DNA of 64,000 bases from Serinus canaria (lineage: Eukaryota > Chordata > Aves > Passeriformes > Fringillidae). The DNA is taken from assembly GCF_022539315.1 (NCBI RefSeq), contig NC_066323.1:8979219-9043218 (forward strand), written 5' to 3'. Positions 25,901 through 37,820 of this stretch are shown here, piece after piece (the first letter of the stretch is position 1; the number at the start of each line of letters is the position of its first letter). The position numbers were made by a program, and so were the translations under genes. The notes under the pieces were generated by a model that made no database searches, had not been told where the DNA came from, and saw nothing but the letters and a program-made list of their open reading frames with translations.

Positions 25901-28900
25901 ATAGGCTGGAGGCTCGGTGGGCACGTCCCAGCAGCTCGGGGAAGGGAGGAAGGGGCTGCTACCGCCCCGCTGCGTCTGGCAGGCGGGGCACCGAGTGAGA
26001 GTAACTTATCAGTATTAGTTCATGTGAAAGCTCGGTGCCTTTGTATCTCAAGCAAACACCGGCCATTATGCCCCAGCAGGCCGGCATTGTTATTCTGTCT
26101 GGTCGCTAAAGGTTAGGGCTGTGGAGCCCTGCACGTCCACAGCGGCTGCCGAGGGGTGGCAGCGGGGCCAGCGTGACCCCCTGCAGCCGGCAGCGCTGCC
26201 CGGCCGCAGGAGCAGCCACCTCAGCTGCTCCCAGGCATGGCCAGGACCCAGCCAGACCCTTAGCGTCTCCACAAGGCTGCCCCACCGTTCGTGGTGCTGA
26301 AATCTTCCTCTTTCCAATGCCAGCCCCCTGCCCCAGCCAGGGTCATTCAGTGCTCCTCAGCTGGCACCTGCACAAGCTCCCTCCCAAAAAGAAAAAAAAA
26401 AAAGAGGCAAAAAGCCCAAACTTGGCTTTAGTGGGACCACTCCTTTTTAGGAGGCCAAAGACTTGACCACCAGCACTGCCAGGAACAACACATTTGGCTC
26501 TCTGCCTTCCAACACTCCCCTGGGGTTTCCCACATCCAGGGGCTCCAAGGTGACACTCAGGAAGCCCAAAAGTTTTTCCCTGAAGAACCAATGCCAAAGG
26601 GCCTTCCCACCACCTGGAGAGGGTTCTCAGGAATCCACTCCTCTCAGAGGAGCTGGAGGATGTTTGTGTCTGGCAGGGGGGCTGCAAGGGAGCTGCTGCT
26701 GATGGCTTTTTCGAAGGTGACAGGGGTTTGCGCAGCCAAACCAGGTGGAAGAGGCTCCTGCCAAGCCAGGACGTGCTGCTGCCAGAGCTGTGGGGCTGGT
26801 GAGGGCCTGCTCGCCAGGTCTGGGTGTGCACTAGCACAGGAGGGCACAGACATCCCTCCCCCAAGGCACTGGTGGCATCCTGCTCCATCATTGGGATGGA
26901 GATTCCCTGAATACAGGCTGGGGGTCCATCCCCACAGGCCTGTTGGATCTCTTCTCAGGATCTGCACACAGCATGGCTCCCTGCAGGGATGAATGTAATA
27001 TCAATAACTCATTCTGGGGCCTTTCTGGGCCATCACCCCTTTGGGCAGTTCCTATTCCCAAAGGGATGCTCAGTGCCAAAATCAACAAGCCTGGGAATGA
27101 TGCTGGGACCCTGAAGCTGTGGGTGAAACACTGCCAGACCCCCATTTCTGGAAGGAAGGCGTCTGCAAAAAGGAAGACAAAGACAACTGTGGCATTTAGC
27201 TTGGAAAATCCCAACAACCTGCCCCTACATCAGCTGCAGACCTGAGGCTGCCAGGAGCTGGAAGCAGTGCAATTCATATCCTCTGAGGACTGATGCAGAG
27301 GGAGGCTCGTGGTGTGGAGTCACCCGTGCGTTAGAATTGCTTCATTTTATTGACATTCAACAAAACCCTGAGACATTGTGTTCCTGCTCCCACCAGAGCA
27401 GGGAGGCATCCCAGCTCCAGCGCACAGATATCCCATTGTAGCCCTGGGAAAAACACCCAGAATGTCAGGAGGAGACTGTAGCATCCTAGGAAGCCCAGGA
27501 GAAATGGCAAATCTCAGAAGGCAAAGCCCTGGGGAAAAACACACTGTGCCTGTCAGTATATCAGCACTTCACTAGCAAAGACCTGTGAGTCTCTGCCTGG
27601 GGCTTGTCCTTTTCTCCTCGGCTTTGCCACTCTGGGAGGTTTGGGGAGGGGACAGAGAAGCTTTCTTGGTCTCTAACCCTTGCAGCACATACAGCCCCAT
27701 TCTTGCCTGCCTCATCAGGGCAGCACTGTGGGCTGTCTCCCCATCACCATCCCAGTTTGGGGAGAGGGGATATTGGCCATGCCTGTGTCCTCAGCCAGAG
27801 CCCTCTTCCAGACCCAAAGGAGACAGGGGAAAGTGCAAAATCCCATAGTGTTTCCTGTAATGCCTCATTCAGCAGCAGCAGCATCCAAAACAAACACCAG
27901 GGATGTTCAAACAGGCCAAAATCTCCATCAGTGTTTCAGACAGTTACCCCAGGAGCATCACACCCCAGTGTGTGGAGTCACCCCATCCCCATGACAACCT
28001 GGTGGCTGCTGGGCTGGGGGCTAGTAATGGCCAGGTCTGAGCTGCCAGGCAGTGCTCCTGCCTCAGGGGCTACGCAGTTATTCCCCAGAAAACCTTTCTT
28101 TAAAGCATCCTCAGGAGGCACATCACCACAGAGATGGGACCAGATAGTCCCCTGCATGCACCAGAGGCTGCTCATCCATCCCAATAATGAAAATTGAAAT
28201 CTCTCTTCAAATTGCTTCTCACTGAGCTGGCTATCATCAGACCCCTAAAGAGGTACAGAGGTATTCTAAAACCTGTAAAAAGAAGAAAACCAACTGTAAA
28301 AAACTCCCATTTCAGCACACCAAACCCTTGGTGACATTCTCTGGGTGAACACAGCAAACATCATATTCCTGAGGACTGGTAGTTGGTGGCTGTGCTGGAG
28401 GACAAGTAGCACCCTGATCCTAATAGATGCTCCATCTTTGGATCTCCTCCATCCCACCACCTGGGATGGTTCTTGACCAACAACTCCTTGGGTTGGCCAG
28501 TGGTTATTGGAAAACGTCAGCCCCTCTGGCATCACCATCACATGCACTCAGCCTTCTGATGTCTCTTTTTGCAAAGGCATGATTGGCTTTCACATGGCGT
28601 CAGCTGAAAATCCTCATCCTAGAGTTATCCATCTCTTGGGCAGGAAGTGCTCTCCTGGCCCAAGGCAGCAGAAGAGACATAAATCTGGCCAGTGATTTCC
28701 CAAATCAATAAGGAACAGGCTCCCTAGGAATAAGTGGGTTGAAGAAAAAGGAGATTAATCACTGACTGTTCACTGCTACAGTAGCAGCTTGCTTCAGACT
28801 TGAGTCCACATTTCTATCCTGTGAACCTTCTTGACATCATCCTCCAGAAGATGCCCTGGAACCTGGCTCCTAATTTCAGGCTGGAGAGCCAGGGCCCCAC

Positions 28901-29499
28901 TGCTGCCCAGCAGGGTGCAGCCTCAGCACTGGCATCGCTCACCCCTTCCTTGTGAAGGGGCCAGAACACCCCATGCTGCTGTCACACAGATCCCCATGAC
29001 CCATCCCCTCCCACTCTCCAAATCATGCTGGCACTGGTCACACTTTGATGAATCCTCAGACAGGGGACATGTGTCCTCTCTCACACACAGCACAGTCTCT
29101 GCTCCCTTCCCCACTCCCTACACACACAACAAGTCCCCATGTGCAGGACTCACCCCATTTCACCAAGATTCAGCATCATCTCCACAGCAGACCATTCCCC
29201 ATAATCCAGGTTTGACACTGGTATTTCTCAGGGACAGGCCAGCCCTGGTGCCCCTCTCTCCTCCTGGCTCTCTTTGGGCCCCTGGGTGCAATAGGGAGGG
29301 GTGTCACTCCCTCCAGCCCACCCCACTGGTCTCCATCCCTCCTTGTGCAGCTGTGCAGGATCCTCTTTGCTCTCCAGTGCCTGGAGAAGACCCCTGTGAG
29401 CCCAGCCCTATCTCTCCACTTCTCATTTTCCACACATGCCTCGAGTCTGCCAGTTCTCATCCTAGGTGATCATCCCACAGGGCTGTGCACTAATGAAGG

Positions 29500-29725
29500 T
29501 CCATCCCTTTAAGGGTTAAAAGCTTTCAGGCCACCACCTCACCGAGCAAAAGGGTTTCACACTCTTAACCCCTTCCTGCACACCTTTGCTCCAGCTCTGA
29601 GCTTTTGCCACCCCAGCGGATCCGATCTGGTTTGAGTTAAGTCTTTGTGTGCGCCGGGCTCTGACTTCGGCAGAGTAATTTGAATAACAAGACTAATTGG
29701 ATTTATAAAGCACAGCCCCCCCTCC
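29500..29725. promoter_or_regulatory. possible conserved non-coding element upstream of NPPC
   Basis: An AT-richer block in GC-rich surroundings, about 2.3 kb upstream of the NPPC TATA box. It contains CCCTTTAAGGG-like and GAGTTAAGTC-like words and a homeodomain-type GACTAATTGGATTTATAAAG stretch at its right end. It holds no open frame of interest. The call rests on composition only. Confidence 0.25.
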
Positions 29726-31446
29726 CCCCGCCCCAAACCCGAGGCTCTGCACAGTGTGACAAAGAAAACACACTAATGAAAACCACGCTAGTGAGAGCCG
29801 AGGGCAGGGACAGCCTCCTGCGGGCGGGCACTGGCTGAGACCTGACCGCCTTGTGGCATTTGTGGCGATGCTCTCTGATCCTGCGGGCCGAGGGCAGCTG
29901 GAGCAACTCCGGCACCGACCCGCGAACGGCAGCGTGCGAGGGGGGCTGGTGGCACGCGAGGAAGCCCTTCCTGCCCACACTGTGACATTTCTCCGCAGCC
30001 ATCAGCCTGTCTCCTTCCCCACCCCGGGTCCGCTGCGAGAAGCCAGGGGACAGGCTGCCCACAGTAGCAGGGCAGGAGCCAGCGCAGCCAGAACGGTGAT
30101 TGCAGGTTCTACGGGGGTTGCTGAGCTGCTGGTGGCCTCGGGCACCCCGACATCCCTGGAGAGATGTCATCTCTCATCCTGTGGAGACCCAGGGCTCAGC
30201 TGCTGCTCCCCTTTCCCCTGCAGAAGCTTTGCTGATGGGGGTAATGGTGCAGAGCCCCCCATTCCTTGCACCCTGGTGAGGCTGGCTGCCACATTCCAGC
30301 TACACTTCACGTGGGACAAGGACTGAACCCCGAGAGAAGGGGCCTCTCTCTGCTCCTTGCCTGCATCCACGGCTCTTTGGCACCCGGGGTCGGCTCTAAT
30401 CCCGACTCCATCACTTCGCTCTGCCTGCATGCAGACAAATGCCCAAGCACAGCTTCACACTCAAAAAAGTCCAAGTTGTCTCCACCTGGCAGGCACAATG
30501 GAAAAAACACCGAGACCTTCTCCTTCCAGCTCCCGTTCACATGGAGCTGAAAAGCCGATCTCGTTTGAAGTGTCCCGTGCCCAGTAGCCCTGGCTGTGGA
30601 GGAGGAAACATCTCCCTGCTCCTGAGCAGGGATCCTACAGACCCCCAAATAGCCATGGTCCCCCAGCAGGGGCAGCTTCCCAGAGATTTGTGGAGCAGCA
30701 GAGCCCAGAAAGACCAGGATACAGAGCAGGAGGAAAGGACCAGACTGAAACAGACTCCAGGGACAGGAGGAAGAGCAGAGAATGTTTCCCTGGTCTCAGG
30801 GAAGGGATTTGGGGGGCAAATCCAGCTTAATGCAATTCAGCCCTGGATGTTCCTGCAAAGATGGGGTGTCTTTCCTCATGCCAATAAGAGCATTCCCCCT
30901 GGACAGAGGGCCAGGGACAATGCTCAGCTCCATCTCCAGCAGAGCTCCAGAGCTGCCCATTGCCAGCCCCAGCAGCAGCAGAGGCACAAATCCTGCCCTG
31001 CCAGCCAGGAAAGGGAAAGCCTGAGAGCAAGGGGGCTCTTCAGAGGCCCTGCGATGAACTGGGATTAATCCCAGGATCACACCTTTCTCCTGTACCCTCT
31101 AGCTCCGGGAGCAGGTCAGAGGGAGGCCAGGCTGCACATGGGTCAGCCAGCGAGGTCCTGTCCCCACAAGGGACCCTGTGACACTGATTGTGCCCTGCAA
31201 AGGACATCCCCAGGGTGCTTGGAAAGCCCCTTCTCCAGGGCCAGGAACATCCTCAAGATCCTCCCAGAAGCAGAGGGAGCAGGTCAGCGCCCCGATCCGA
31301 GAGACCCACCTAAGTGCCCTCAGGAAGCACCACTGCCCTCTCCATCCCTTTGTGTCCCCCACGTCCCTGTCATGGAGGGCAGTGGCTCTGCTCCTGCCAA
31401 GCACGGACCCGGGAGGCACAGTTTCTGATTTAATCCTGGATGTGGG

Positions 31447-31474
31447 AAAAAAAAAAAAAAAAAAAAAAAAAAAA
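31447..31474 (+). repeat. 28-nt poly(A) tract
   Basis: An uninterrupted run of 28 A, about 380 bp upstream of the NPPC TATA box. There is no flanking retroposed sequence that I recognise. Confidence 0.95.
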
Positions 31475-31829
31475 GGTGCTATTTGCACTTATTCCTGTCT
31501 TTTGGGATGAATCCCGCACGGGGACCACCCCCCCACCCCCGCCTGGCCCGCGTTCTTCTGCGGGAGGTCAGCAGGGCAGTGCGAGGAGCCGAGGGGCCGT
31601 GGGGCAGCCGGCAAGGGGAGGGCAGGCAGCTTGCAGGGGGGCCGGGGGCGTTTGGGGGAGGGCGGGGGCATCAAGCCAAATGCCCCTCGCTTTCCCGTTC
31701 GGGTCTCCAGCTCCCGGAGCTGGTTGTCTTGTGTCATTTGTTACTGCCAGGGGAGAGGGGATACCACCACCCCCCCTTTAAATTCCTGCTATTGTGGAGT
31801 GCAGGCCGGGTTGGACCTGGGTATTTAGA

Positions 31830-31859
31830 TGACATCACCGAGCAGGTTGGGTTATAAAA
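31830..31859 (+). promoter_or_regulatory. NPPC: NPPC core promoter: CRE-like site and TATA box
   Basis: TGACATCA at 31830-31837 resembles a cAMP/AP-1-type element and TATAAAA is at 31853-31859. Transcription would begin near 31880-31890, giving a 5' UTR of about 140-150 nt. A TATA-containing promoter fits a regulated hormone gene. Confidence 0.7.
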
Positions 31860-32029
31860 TGAATGAAGCAGAAAGCAGCCCAAGTTCACTAGCTCGGCAC
31901 TTCGCAGGCGGCAGGAGGGACCTCGGGGCTCCGCTCTGAACTTTGACTCCCGTCGGTCCCGTCCTCTCCGCGGGGCTGCCCTCGGCTCCCCGCTGCCCCC
32001 CCGACCCCCCTGCCGCTCGGCCCCGCAGG

Positions 32030-32122
32030 ATGCAGATCTCACCCTTGCTGGCTGGTGGACTTTTACTCGCGCTGCTCTCCGTCAGGCTGGAGGCGAAGCC
32101 GGCGTCTCAGCTCCCACAGAAG
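32030..32122 (+). CDS. NPPC: NPPC coding exon 1
   Basis: 31 codons from ATG at 32030 to the AAG before donor GTACGG, phase 0. It encodes the signal peptide and the start of the proregion ([11 protein letters not shown]). An in-frame open stretch lies upstream to about 31943, but the ATG at 32030 is chosen because it gives the normal family N-terminus. Confidence 0.95.
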
Positions 32123-33825
32123 GTACGGCTGGAGCTTTCTCCTTTTCTCCGGCTCTTCCTCCTCTCCCGGTCCCGCTCAGAATCCTAACGGCACAGAGGG
32201 AAACGTGGGGTGCCTGAGGGGTGCCGGAGTCAGTGCAAAGAGGGGTTCTTCTCCCCGCTTGGGCTGTTCGACTGCAAGGGGGACTCCCTGCTTCTCCAGG
32301 CTGTCCCGAACGTCCGGGGACATCCGCCCCAAACCAGAGACTGGAATGGGAGGCGGTGCGCCCCGCAGCCCGCGGGATCGGGGCAGGGGAGGGTGGCAGT
32401 GTGCTCCCCGGAGTCACCCTGGAGACCTCTCTGTGCCGGGCACGGGGGAGGGGGAGCAGAGCCGGAGCGGGGCAGGCAGCAGGTGCACGGTGGGACAGGG
32501 TGCGAGTGCAGAGCCCTCCGGGCTGTCCTGACAAAACAGGCCGGGCAGGGGCACACAGGTGGGTGTCCCGTCCCCGCGTGTCCCGTGGGGAAGGGGCGCC
32601 CCAAATGAGAGTATCCCAGAGACCTGGTTGTCCCGAGATGCTGAGGACAAGGGATGTGCCCGAGGCCACAGACACTGGGTGGTACTGCCCTAAGGTTTGG
32701 GGACACGGTCTTCTGACGAGCGCCCCAGGGCAGCAGTGGGATGGGAGTGGCGGTGTCCCTGTAAGGCACTGGAGTGCAGGCTGAAGAAAGTGTTGATAGA
32801 GGGGATTGCTGGGAAAATGAATGAGGATGAACATTTACAGGGCTTGGTGGGCAGCAGCTCTGAGCAGGGAGAGAGATGGAAGGCCTGGGAGATGGGAGAA
32901 CAGTAAGGAAGGAGGTGTGTCCCTCTAATTGTGGGTCAGAATTAGAGGACTGGGAGGACACAGAGAGCATTAACTAGGGGAGGGAGCAGCAGGGAGGAGG
33001 ATCCCCGATGTCCCCGCCATTGCTGGGGACAGTTTGCAAGGCAGTGGTGCACGGGGAGCTGTGGGGCAGGACCCCTCCCCATAATCTGAAGAGGTCTGTA
33101 AACCGGTGAGGGATGCAGTGACCGAAAGGATCTGAAATAATAGGACCTGCCAGCTTTCAGGCCCCTTCAGATTATGGGTGGGTGGGAGGACGGGACGGAA
33201 AGGGACGACAGGTTAGCGGCAGCAGCACAGCTGAGGTGTGCAGCACCACCAGCCCTTTGGAGAGGCTGTGTGGATATGCAGGGAGCGGGACAGGAAGACA
33301 CCGCTACGGTGTGGGTCAGGGGGATGCTCTGACCCCAGGGAATGGAGCACAGATTTAGGGAGGGGAGAAGATGCCCTGGGCACAGCCGCGGGGTGATAGA
33401 CTGCACTGCCGGGCACAGACCCAGTCGCGAGTTTGCATCGCAGTGGGGATACACCGACCCCTCTGCGCGTCCCTTACGTGGGGTCCCCCACACTGATGGG
33501 GATCGCTGGGGACGGCGGTGCTCTGACCCACTCCTCCCCACAGGCCTCCCGCGGATCGGCGGCGGCGGCGGCAGCAGCGGGTCCGCCCGAAGCGGCGGAG
33601 CGGGAGAAAGAGCGGGAGAAGGAGCGGAGCGGCGGCGGCGGCGGCTCGGGCCCGCGGGAGGCGCGGGAGGCGCGGGCCGAGGCGCGGCCGCGGGCGGGCT
33701 GGGCGCGGCTGCTGCAGGACCCGCCGGGCCGCCGCCACAAGGGCCTCCACAAGAAGGGCCTGGGCAAGGGCTGCTTCGGGCTCAAGCTGGATCGCATCGG
33801 CGCCATGAGCGGCCTCGGATGCTGA
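32030..33825 (+). CDS. NPPC: NPPC, C-type natriuretic peptide precursor (complete, 2 coding exons)
   Basis: The joined coding exons 32030-32122 and 33544-33825 give 124 residues (human 126). The product is a secreted prohormone. Its C-terminal peptide activates the guanylyl cyclase receptor NPR-B and raises cGMP, notably in growth plate and vessel wall. Residues 1 to about 22 are a signal peptide ([16 protein letters not shown]...). A proregion rich in Ala, Gly, Glu and Arg follows. The conserved GWARLLQ segment precedes the mature region, and a KK pair precedes GLGK. The disulphide ring runs [17 protein letters not shown], 17 residues with both cysteines, and the peptide ends at the last cysteine without a tail, the hallmark of CNP. 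Compared with mammalian CNP-22 there are two changes, Ser3 to Gly and Ser16 to Ala. Position beside DIS3L2 and COPS7B supports orthology with NPPC. Confidence 0.96.
32123..33543 (+). other. NPPC: NPPC intron 1
   Basis: A 1.4-kb GC-rich intron with GTACGG donor and a CCCCACAG acceptor. No other feature is seen. Confidence 0.9.
33544..33825 (+). CDS. NPPC: NPPC coding exon 2 (proregion and mature CNP)
   Basis: 93 codons plus TGA. The exon starts [13 protein letters not shown], passes through an [10 protein letters not shown] stretch and a run of five glycines, and ends with the complete CNP ring. The mature peptide occupies the last 22 codons. The exon continues as 3' UTR to about 33838, where GCG is followed by GTGAGT. 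Confidence 0.96.
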   Translation, partial: ASRGSAAAAAAAGPPEAAEREKEREKERSGGGGGSGPREAREARAEARPRAGWARLLQDPPGRRHKGLHKKGLGKGCFGLKLDRIGAMSGLGC

Positions 33826-33838
33826 GGGACCCCTGGCG

Positions 33839-35238
33839 GTGAGTGCGCGGCCGGGCCGGGATGGGGCCGGGACGGGGCTAGTATGGTGCCGAGGGGCTGC
33901 GCTCCGGAACCGCGGGGGATGCGGAGGATGCGCTGCTCCGCGAACGCGAGATGCCAGCGGACGGGACGGCAGGTGTTCACCCCGCTGAGCCTTGCAACCT
34001 CTGGCTTTGCTGGCGGGCAAAGAGGACGACCCCAAAGAGGCCACCCCAAAGGTGGCCTTATTACATTCCTGCCCGGAATCCATCGGCGCTCCCGCTGCCT
34101 TGCCCTGCAGAAGGGTCAGAGACCCCAGCTGCTCCTGCAACGGCTCAAACTGGATTCCCCCTGATTTGAGCTAGACCCGTGGGCTCCGGGGAGGATGCAG
34201 GAGGAGCTGCGGTGCAGCCACATGTTCCTAGTTGCCCCCTCTGCTTGACACACTTAGGTGACCTACGGATAGGTGTTGGGAGGGCAGGATACCCCTCGTG
34301 TGCCTGCAGCTGGAGAGTTAGGGAGGCTCCTGTGCTCCAGTGCTTTTAATTTAAGGAAAAACAACACATAAGTCCTCCAGGTGTCTTCCAGGTGTGGTGA
34401 CAACCACGAGTAGCACTTTCCTAACTGCAGCTTTGTATCTGAGCAAGTTATGGGAAGCTGGGAGAAGTTTCTCCCACGGTTCTTCACAGCCACTGTGTAG
34501 CAACCAATGGGTGAAGGAGTGTTGCTTCCCCTAAGTGATGGGTTTGGGAAAAACATGGCAGTCCTCCCCTGCCAGGTCTCCCTGCGGGTACTGGAGACAT
34601 TGAGGCCCGGTTCTGGCCTGGCCCTGCCAGCAGGACACACACAGATGAGCTCACATTTTGGGGAGCACTTACCCCTGCAGCCCAGGCCACTTGTTCTTCC
34701 CATGGCACAGCACTGCAGTAACATAACTGGGCACAGAGGGACTGGATCCAGCATCCTGCTGCTCTGCAGGGCAATGGGAATAGCACAATCCAAAGGTGCC
34801 TACAGGATGGCAGTGCTGGTTTGTGACCTGTCCTGGAGGGATGGGTGCTGTTTCTCTCTTCCCTCATTTAGAGACTCCTCAATTTTGCCAAGTATTGCTA
34901 GCTCAGGGCTCCAAGAGGAGCACACATACCCCCATGTAGGCAGGTCACATCCCTTCTCTCTCACTAAACCCATCAGAACAAGAAAAAAAACTCCAATAGA
35001 CACAAGGGCAGGAGGAGCAGCAGCTTCCCTCAGCCTCTCCCCTGAACACCAGCCAGAAGGCAAAGGGTGCATTTCCTTCCTTGCTTTAGCACAAGCAAAA
35101 ATCTCAGGGATGGCTTCTGCTGAGTCCAGCATCCCCCAGCCTAAGGCCACAGATACTTTGGCAGGGGTTTTGGCTGGGGATAGGTAAGGGATGCTCTGTG
35201 GCAAGTACTAATGGGCACTTTGTTCTTGTTCCTCGCAG
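33839..35238 (+). other. NPPC: NPPC intron 2 (in the 3' UTR)
   Basis: A donor GTGAGT lies 13 nt after the stop codon and an acceptor TTCCTCGCAG ends at 35238. A 3' UTR intron is also present in the human gene. No other feature is seen. Confidence 0.75.
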
Positions 35239-35715
35239 GGCTTTGAATCTGTAGTCCACTTTTTCCTACCACGCACGGCCAGGCACAGCCATCCCCCAGG
35301 CAACACCTAGAGAAGCAGAGACCCCCTTGGAATGGACAAAAGATGTGGTTGTGTTTTTCTTTTTGGTACGAGGAGTCATGGCACCAACTGTTTTGGTTTT
35401 GTTATTTTTTTAACAAGTGCTCTCTATCTTACATATATTATATATACAAACACTCACCGAGACAAGGGACAGTGCTTTTCCAAGAGACTGATGAAGCCAG
35501 CTGTATAACATTGCTGTTTGTAAATTCATGTCATGCATAAATGTATTTATGTTGTAAAGCTATTTATATATTGTTTATAAAGAGATATTTATAAAAAAAT
35601 TATTTATGTAACTAAATGAAAAGTCAAGCATTGTAACATTTTTTGTCCTAAGTAGTTGAAAAACTTTAAAAAAAAATCATTCCGTGTGGCATTTTGAAAC
35701 CTGTCTTTATTTATC
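35239..35715 (+). other. NPPC: NPPC 3' UTR exon
   Basis: The exon begins GGCTTTGAATCTG after the acceptor. From about 35340 it turns into the AT-rich tail typical of CNP transcripts. No perfect AATAAA was found; TATAAA and AAATAAA-poor variants occur near 35575-35600. The right end is therefore approximate. Confidence 0.6.
35545..35606 (+). promoter_or_regulatory. NPPC: AU-rich elements in the NPPC 3' UTR
   Basis: ATTTA pentamers occur at 35545, 35562, 35587 and 35602, with a fifth at 35709. Such clusters usually shorten mRNA half-life, which suits an inducible local hormone. Confidence 0.7.
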
Positions 35716-37820
35716 AAATTCACATACAATTTAAATGTCAGATTGATTGATTTTAACAGAGCTAAAGAAGAAATTGTTCAGATGTTTTAGAAAAGTCAGG
35801 AGTGAGAAAGGCCAGCTGATATTTTAAGCTTTGATCCCATATGCAAAAGTAAACTTGTGCCCAATCCTGTGATGCTCTGATGGACTGAATCCTGCCTGGT
35901 GCTGCAAGACTGCAGATCCCAGCTGAGCTCCCTGCAAGAGCACACAGCCTTGGGCAGCACATCCATGCCCAGATCCCAAATGGCACCCGTGGAAATGAGC
36001 CCACTATGGTTAACAGCTGAGCCCTGGATCCACAGCAGCGTGACAAGGGCAGGGCAGCATCTGTCCCAGACGTGCTTCAGCCCATAGCTGCACTTCTATC
36101 ACTGGTGCTGGATGGAGACGCCATCCCTGCTGACAGCAACAAAGAGCCTGCGCTGGATCTGGCCCCCAGCTCTGCTGGTGGGAGCAGAGCTTTGTGCCAG
36201 AGGCACTGCTATTCCAGGATCCAGTGGCCCACTAAGTGTCTTGTTGATATTCCCATCCGCCAGCCCTTTGCCACTAAGCTGTAAAGTCCCTTCCTCCAGC
36301 AGAGATTTATTTAACTGAGCCAGGGACAACACGCAGACAGACCAAAATATACTGGGAGCTGCCTGGTAAGGATTCATGGACACAGCTGTTGCTACAGCTT
36401 CTTGCTATGTGAAGTGCATGAAATAAATCGTTAAAATGACTTGGAGCTCTAAAGGAAACAGCAAGTGAGGGGGCGGGGAGTGCAGTAAACACACAAACTC
36501 CTGCTTGAAGGCTCTTTGGTCTCATTCTTCAAAGAGGCCTTAGAAAAAAAGAGAGTGGCAGGCACCCAGCCCAGCCGTGACAGGAGTCACAAATTATGCC
36601 CTGGCCATTGTAGTGGGCTGGGAAACAACGAGCATTATGTTCTGGGTGCCTAGGACAGGGCAAAGAGTAAGTCACCAAGACCCAGAGGCAAAGCGATCCT
36701 TTTCCTTAGCAACCAGCAGGAAACCATAGAAACCTCCAGCCAGATTCACCCCAGCTCTGACAGAACACTGGGTGAACAGAACAAGAGGATTCATCCAGAC
36801 ACCCACAGCTCAATCATCAGGTTAGGAGCGCATAGGGGACATTTCTGACCTTGCATGAGCATGGCCTCCGTCAGAGACAGGTACCCACCTCGCAGTGCCC
36901 ACAGGATCCCGCTGGACGGGGAGCAGCAGCTGATGGACCACATAAGATGTTGCCTATAGGGAACAAAATCAAGACCCTGGCAGGGAGGGAGACAGGATGG
37001 GCAAGTGGCAGCTCCCATAGGGAATGGCAACCCACTGTCAGGGCTCTCTGTAAGGCAAATACACCTGTGAAGGTCACCCTTCCAGCTCCACACATCTTTA
37101 GAGGGAAGGAGGGGCTGTATCAGGAGCTCCTAAAGAGAGGCCCATTAGAGGGGACTGTCCACTGTCACTCAGGAAAGCTAAAAGACAACAAGGAATCGCT
37201 TACTGCGCAGACCTTGCACAGCCAGGTCTGAACAGAGGTGTAAGAAGGTGGTGCTGCAGGTCCTGTTCAGGGTCCTGGTCCTTGAGCATGAAGCCAGAGT
37301 AGTGACCATGCTAGAGTGACAGGCTGGGACCAAGATGGGGACAATTCCCCTTCCAGTTTTGGCTTTTTGCTGCAAGCCAGAGCTGAAATAAAACCACCTG
37401 CCTAGTGACAGACAGGTTGTCCTCAACACAGCAGCAGGGACTCAGCCTCAGGATTTCAATCCACACAATTTTACCACATAAGTGAGGCAGAACCTGAGAT
37501 AAGGTTGGGAGATTGAAGATCACAGCCTGGGGTCATGTAGTATCTGGATTCCTGTTTCTTTTTGGCAGCATTGTCCAAGAATAAAAGCACAGCCCACAGC
37601 ATGGGTCCCATCCATCCACTGGGCTTCCTGGGAAAAAGCAAGCCCAAGGAAAAGGCCAAAGCTGTACAGCAAAAGGCCATTAGCTTGGCAGAGAAAAGCA
37701 ATCAGAGCTAGAGCTCCTGGTGCAGAGGGAAAGGATAACAGCTTGTTTCCTCACTTTCCTGCTTCTGGTCTGACCAGGGAGCCACCTGTCCCTTAGGATG
37801 TAGATTCTTACCAGCACGAT

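Larger units (their letters stand above)
21930..31829. other. intergenic region between DIS3L2 and NPPC (divergent genes)
   Basis: About 10 kb of moderately GC-rich sequence. Many open frames of 60-210 codons occur on both strands, but none has recognisable domains or a plausible exon structure. It contains a short tandem duplication (22884-22915), an A-tract (31447-31474) and AT-richer stretches near 25990-26110 and 29500-29725 that may be conserved regulatory DNA for NPPC. Confidence 0.6.
31520..33990. other. NPPC: CpG island covering the NPPC gene
   Basis: Sequence from the promoter through coding exon 2 is very GC- and CpG-rich, peaking around 33540-33830. This explains the long minus-strand frames at 32082-32970 and 33355-34140, which are shadows. 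Confidence 0.7.

Noticed and set aside
28831..31068. Plus-strand frames of 209-212 codons between DIS3L2 and NPPC
   Set aside because: They are low-complexity Pro/Ser/Gln-rich translations of GC-rich intergenic DNA, with competing frames on the other strand.
32082..32970. Minus-strand frames of about 250 codons over NPPC intron 1
   Set aside because: They are antisense, Pro/Ser/Arg-rich and lie in CpG-dense DNA where stop codons are rare; no domain features.
33355..34140. 261-codon minus-strand frame opposite NPPC exon 2
   Set aside because: It is a shadow of the GC-rich NPPC exon on the other strand.
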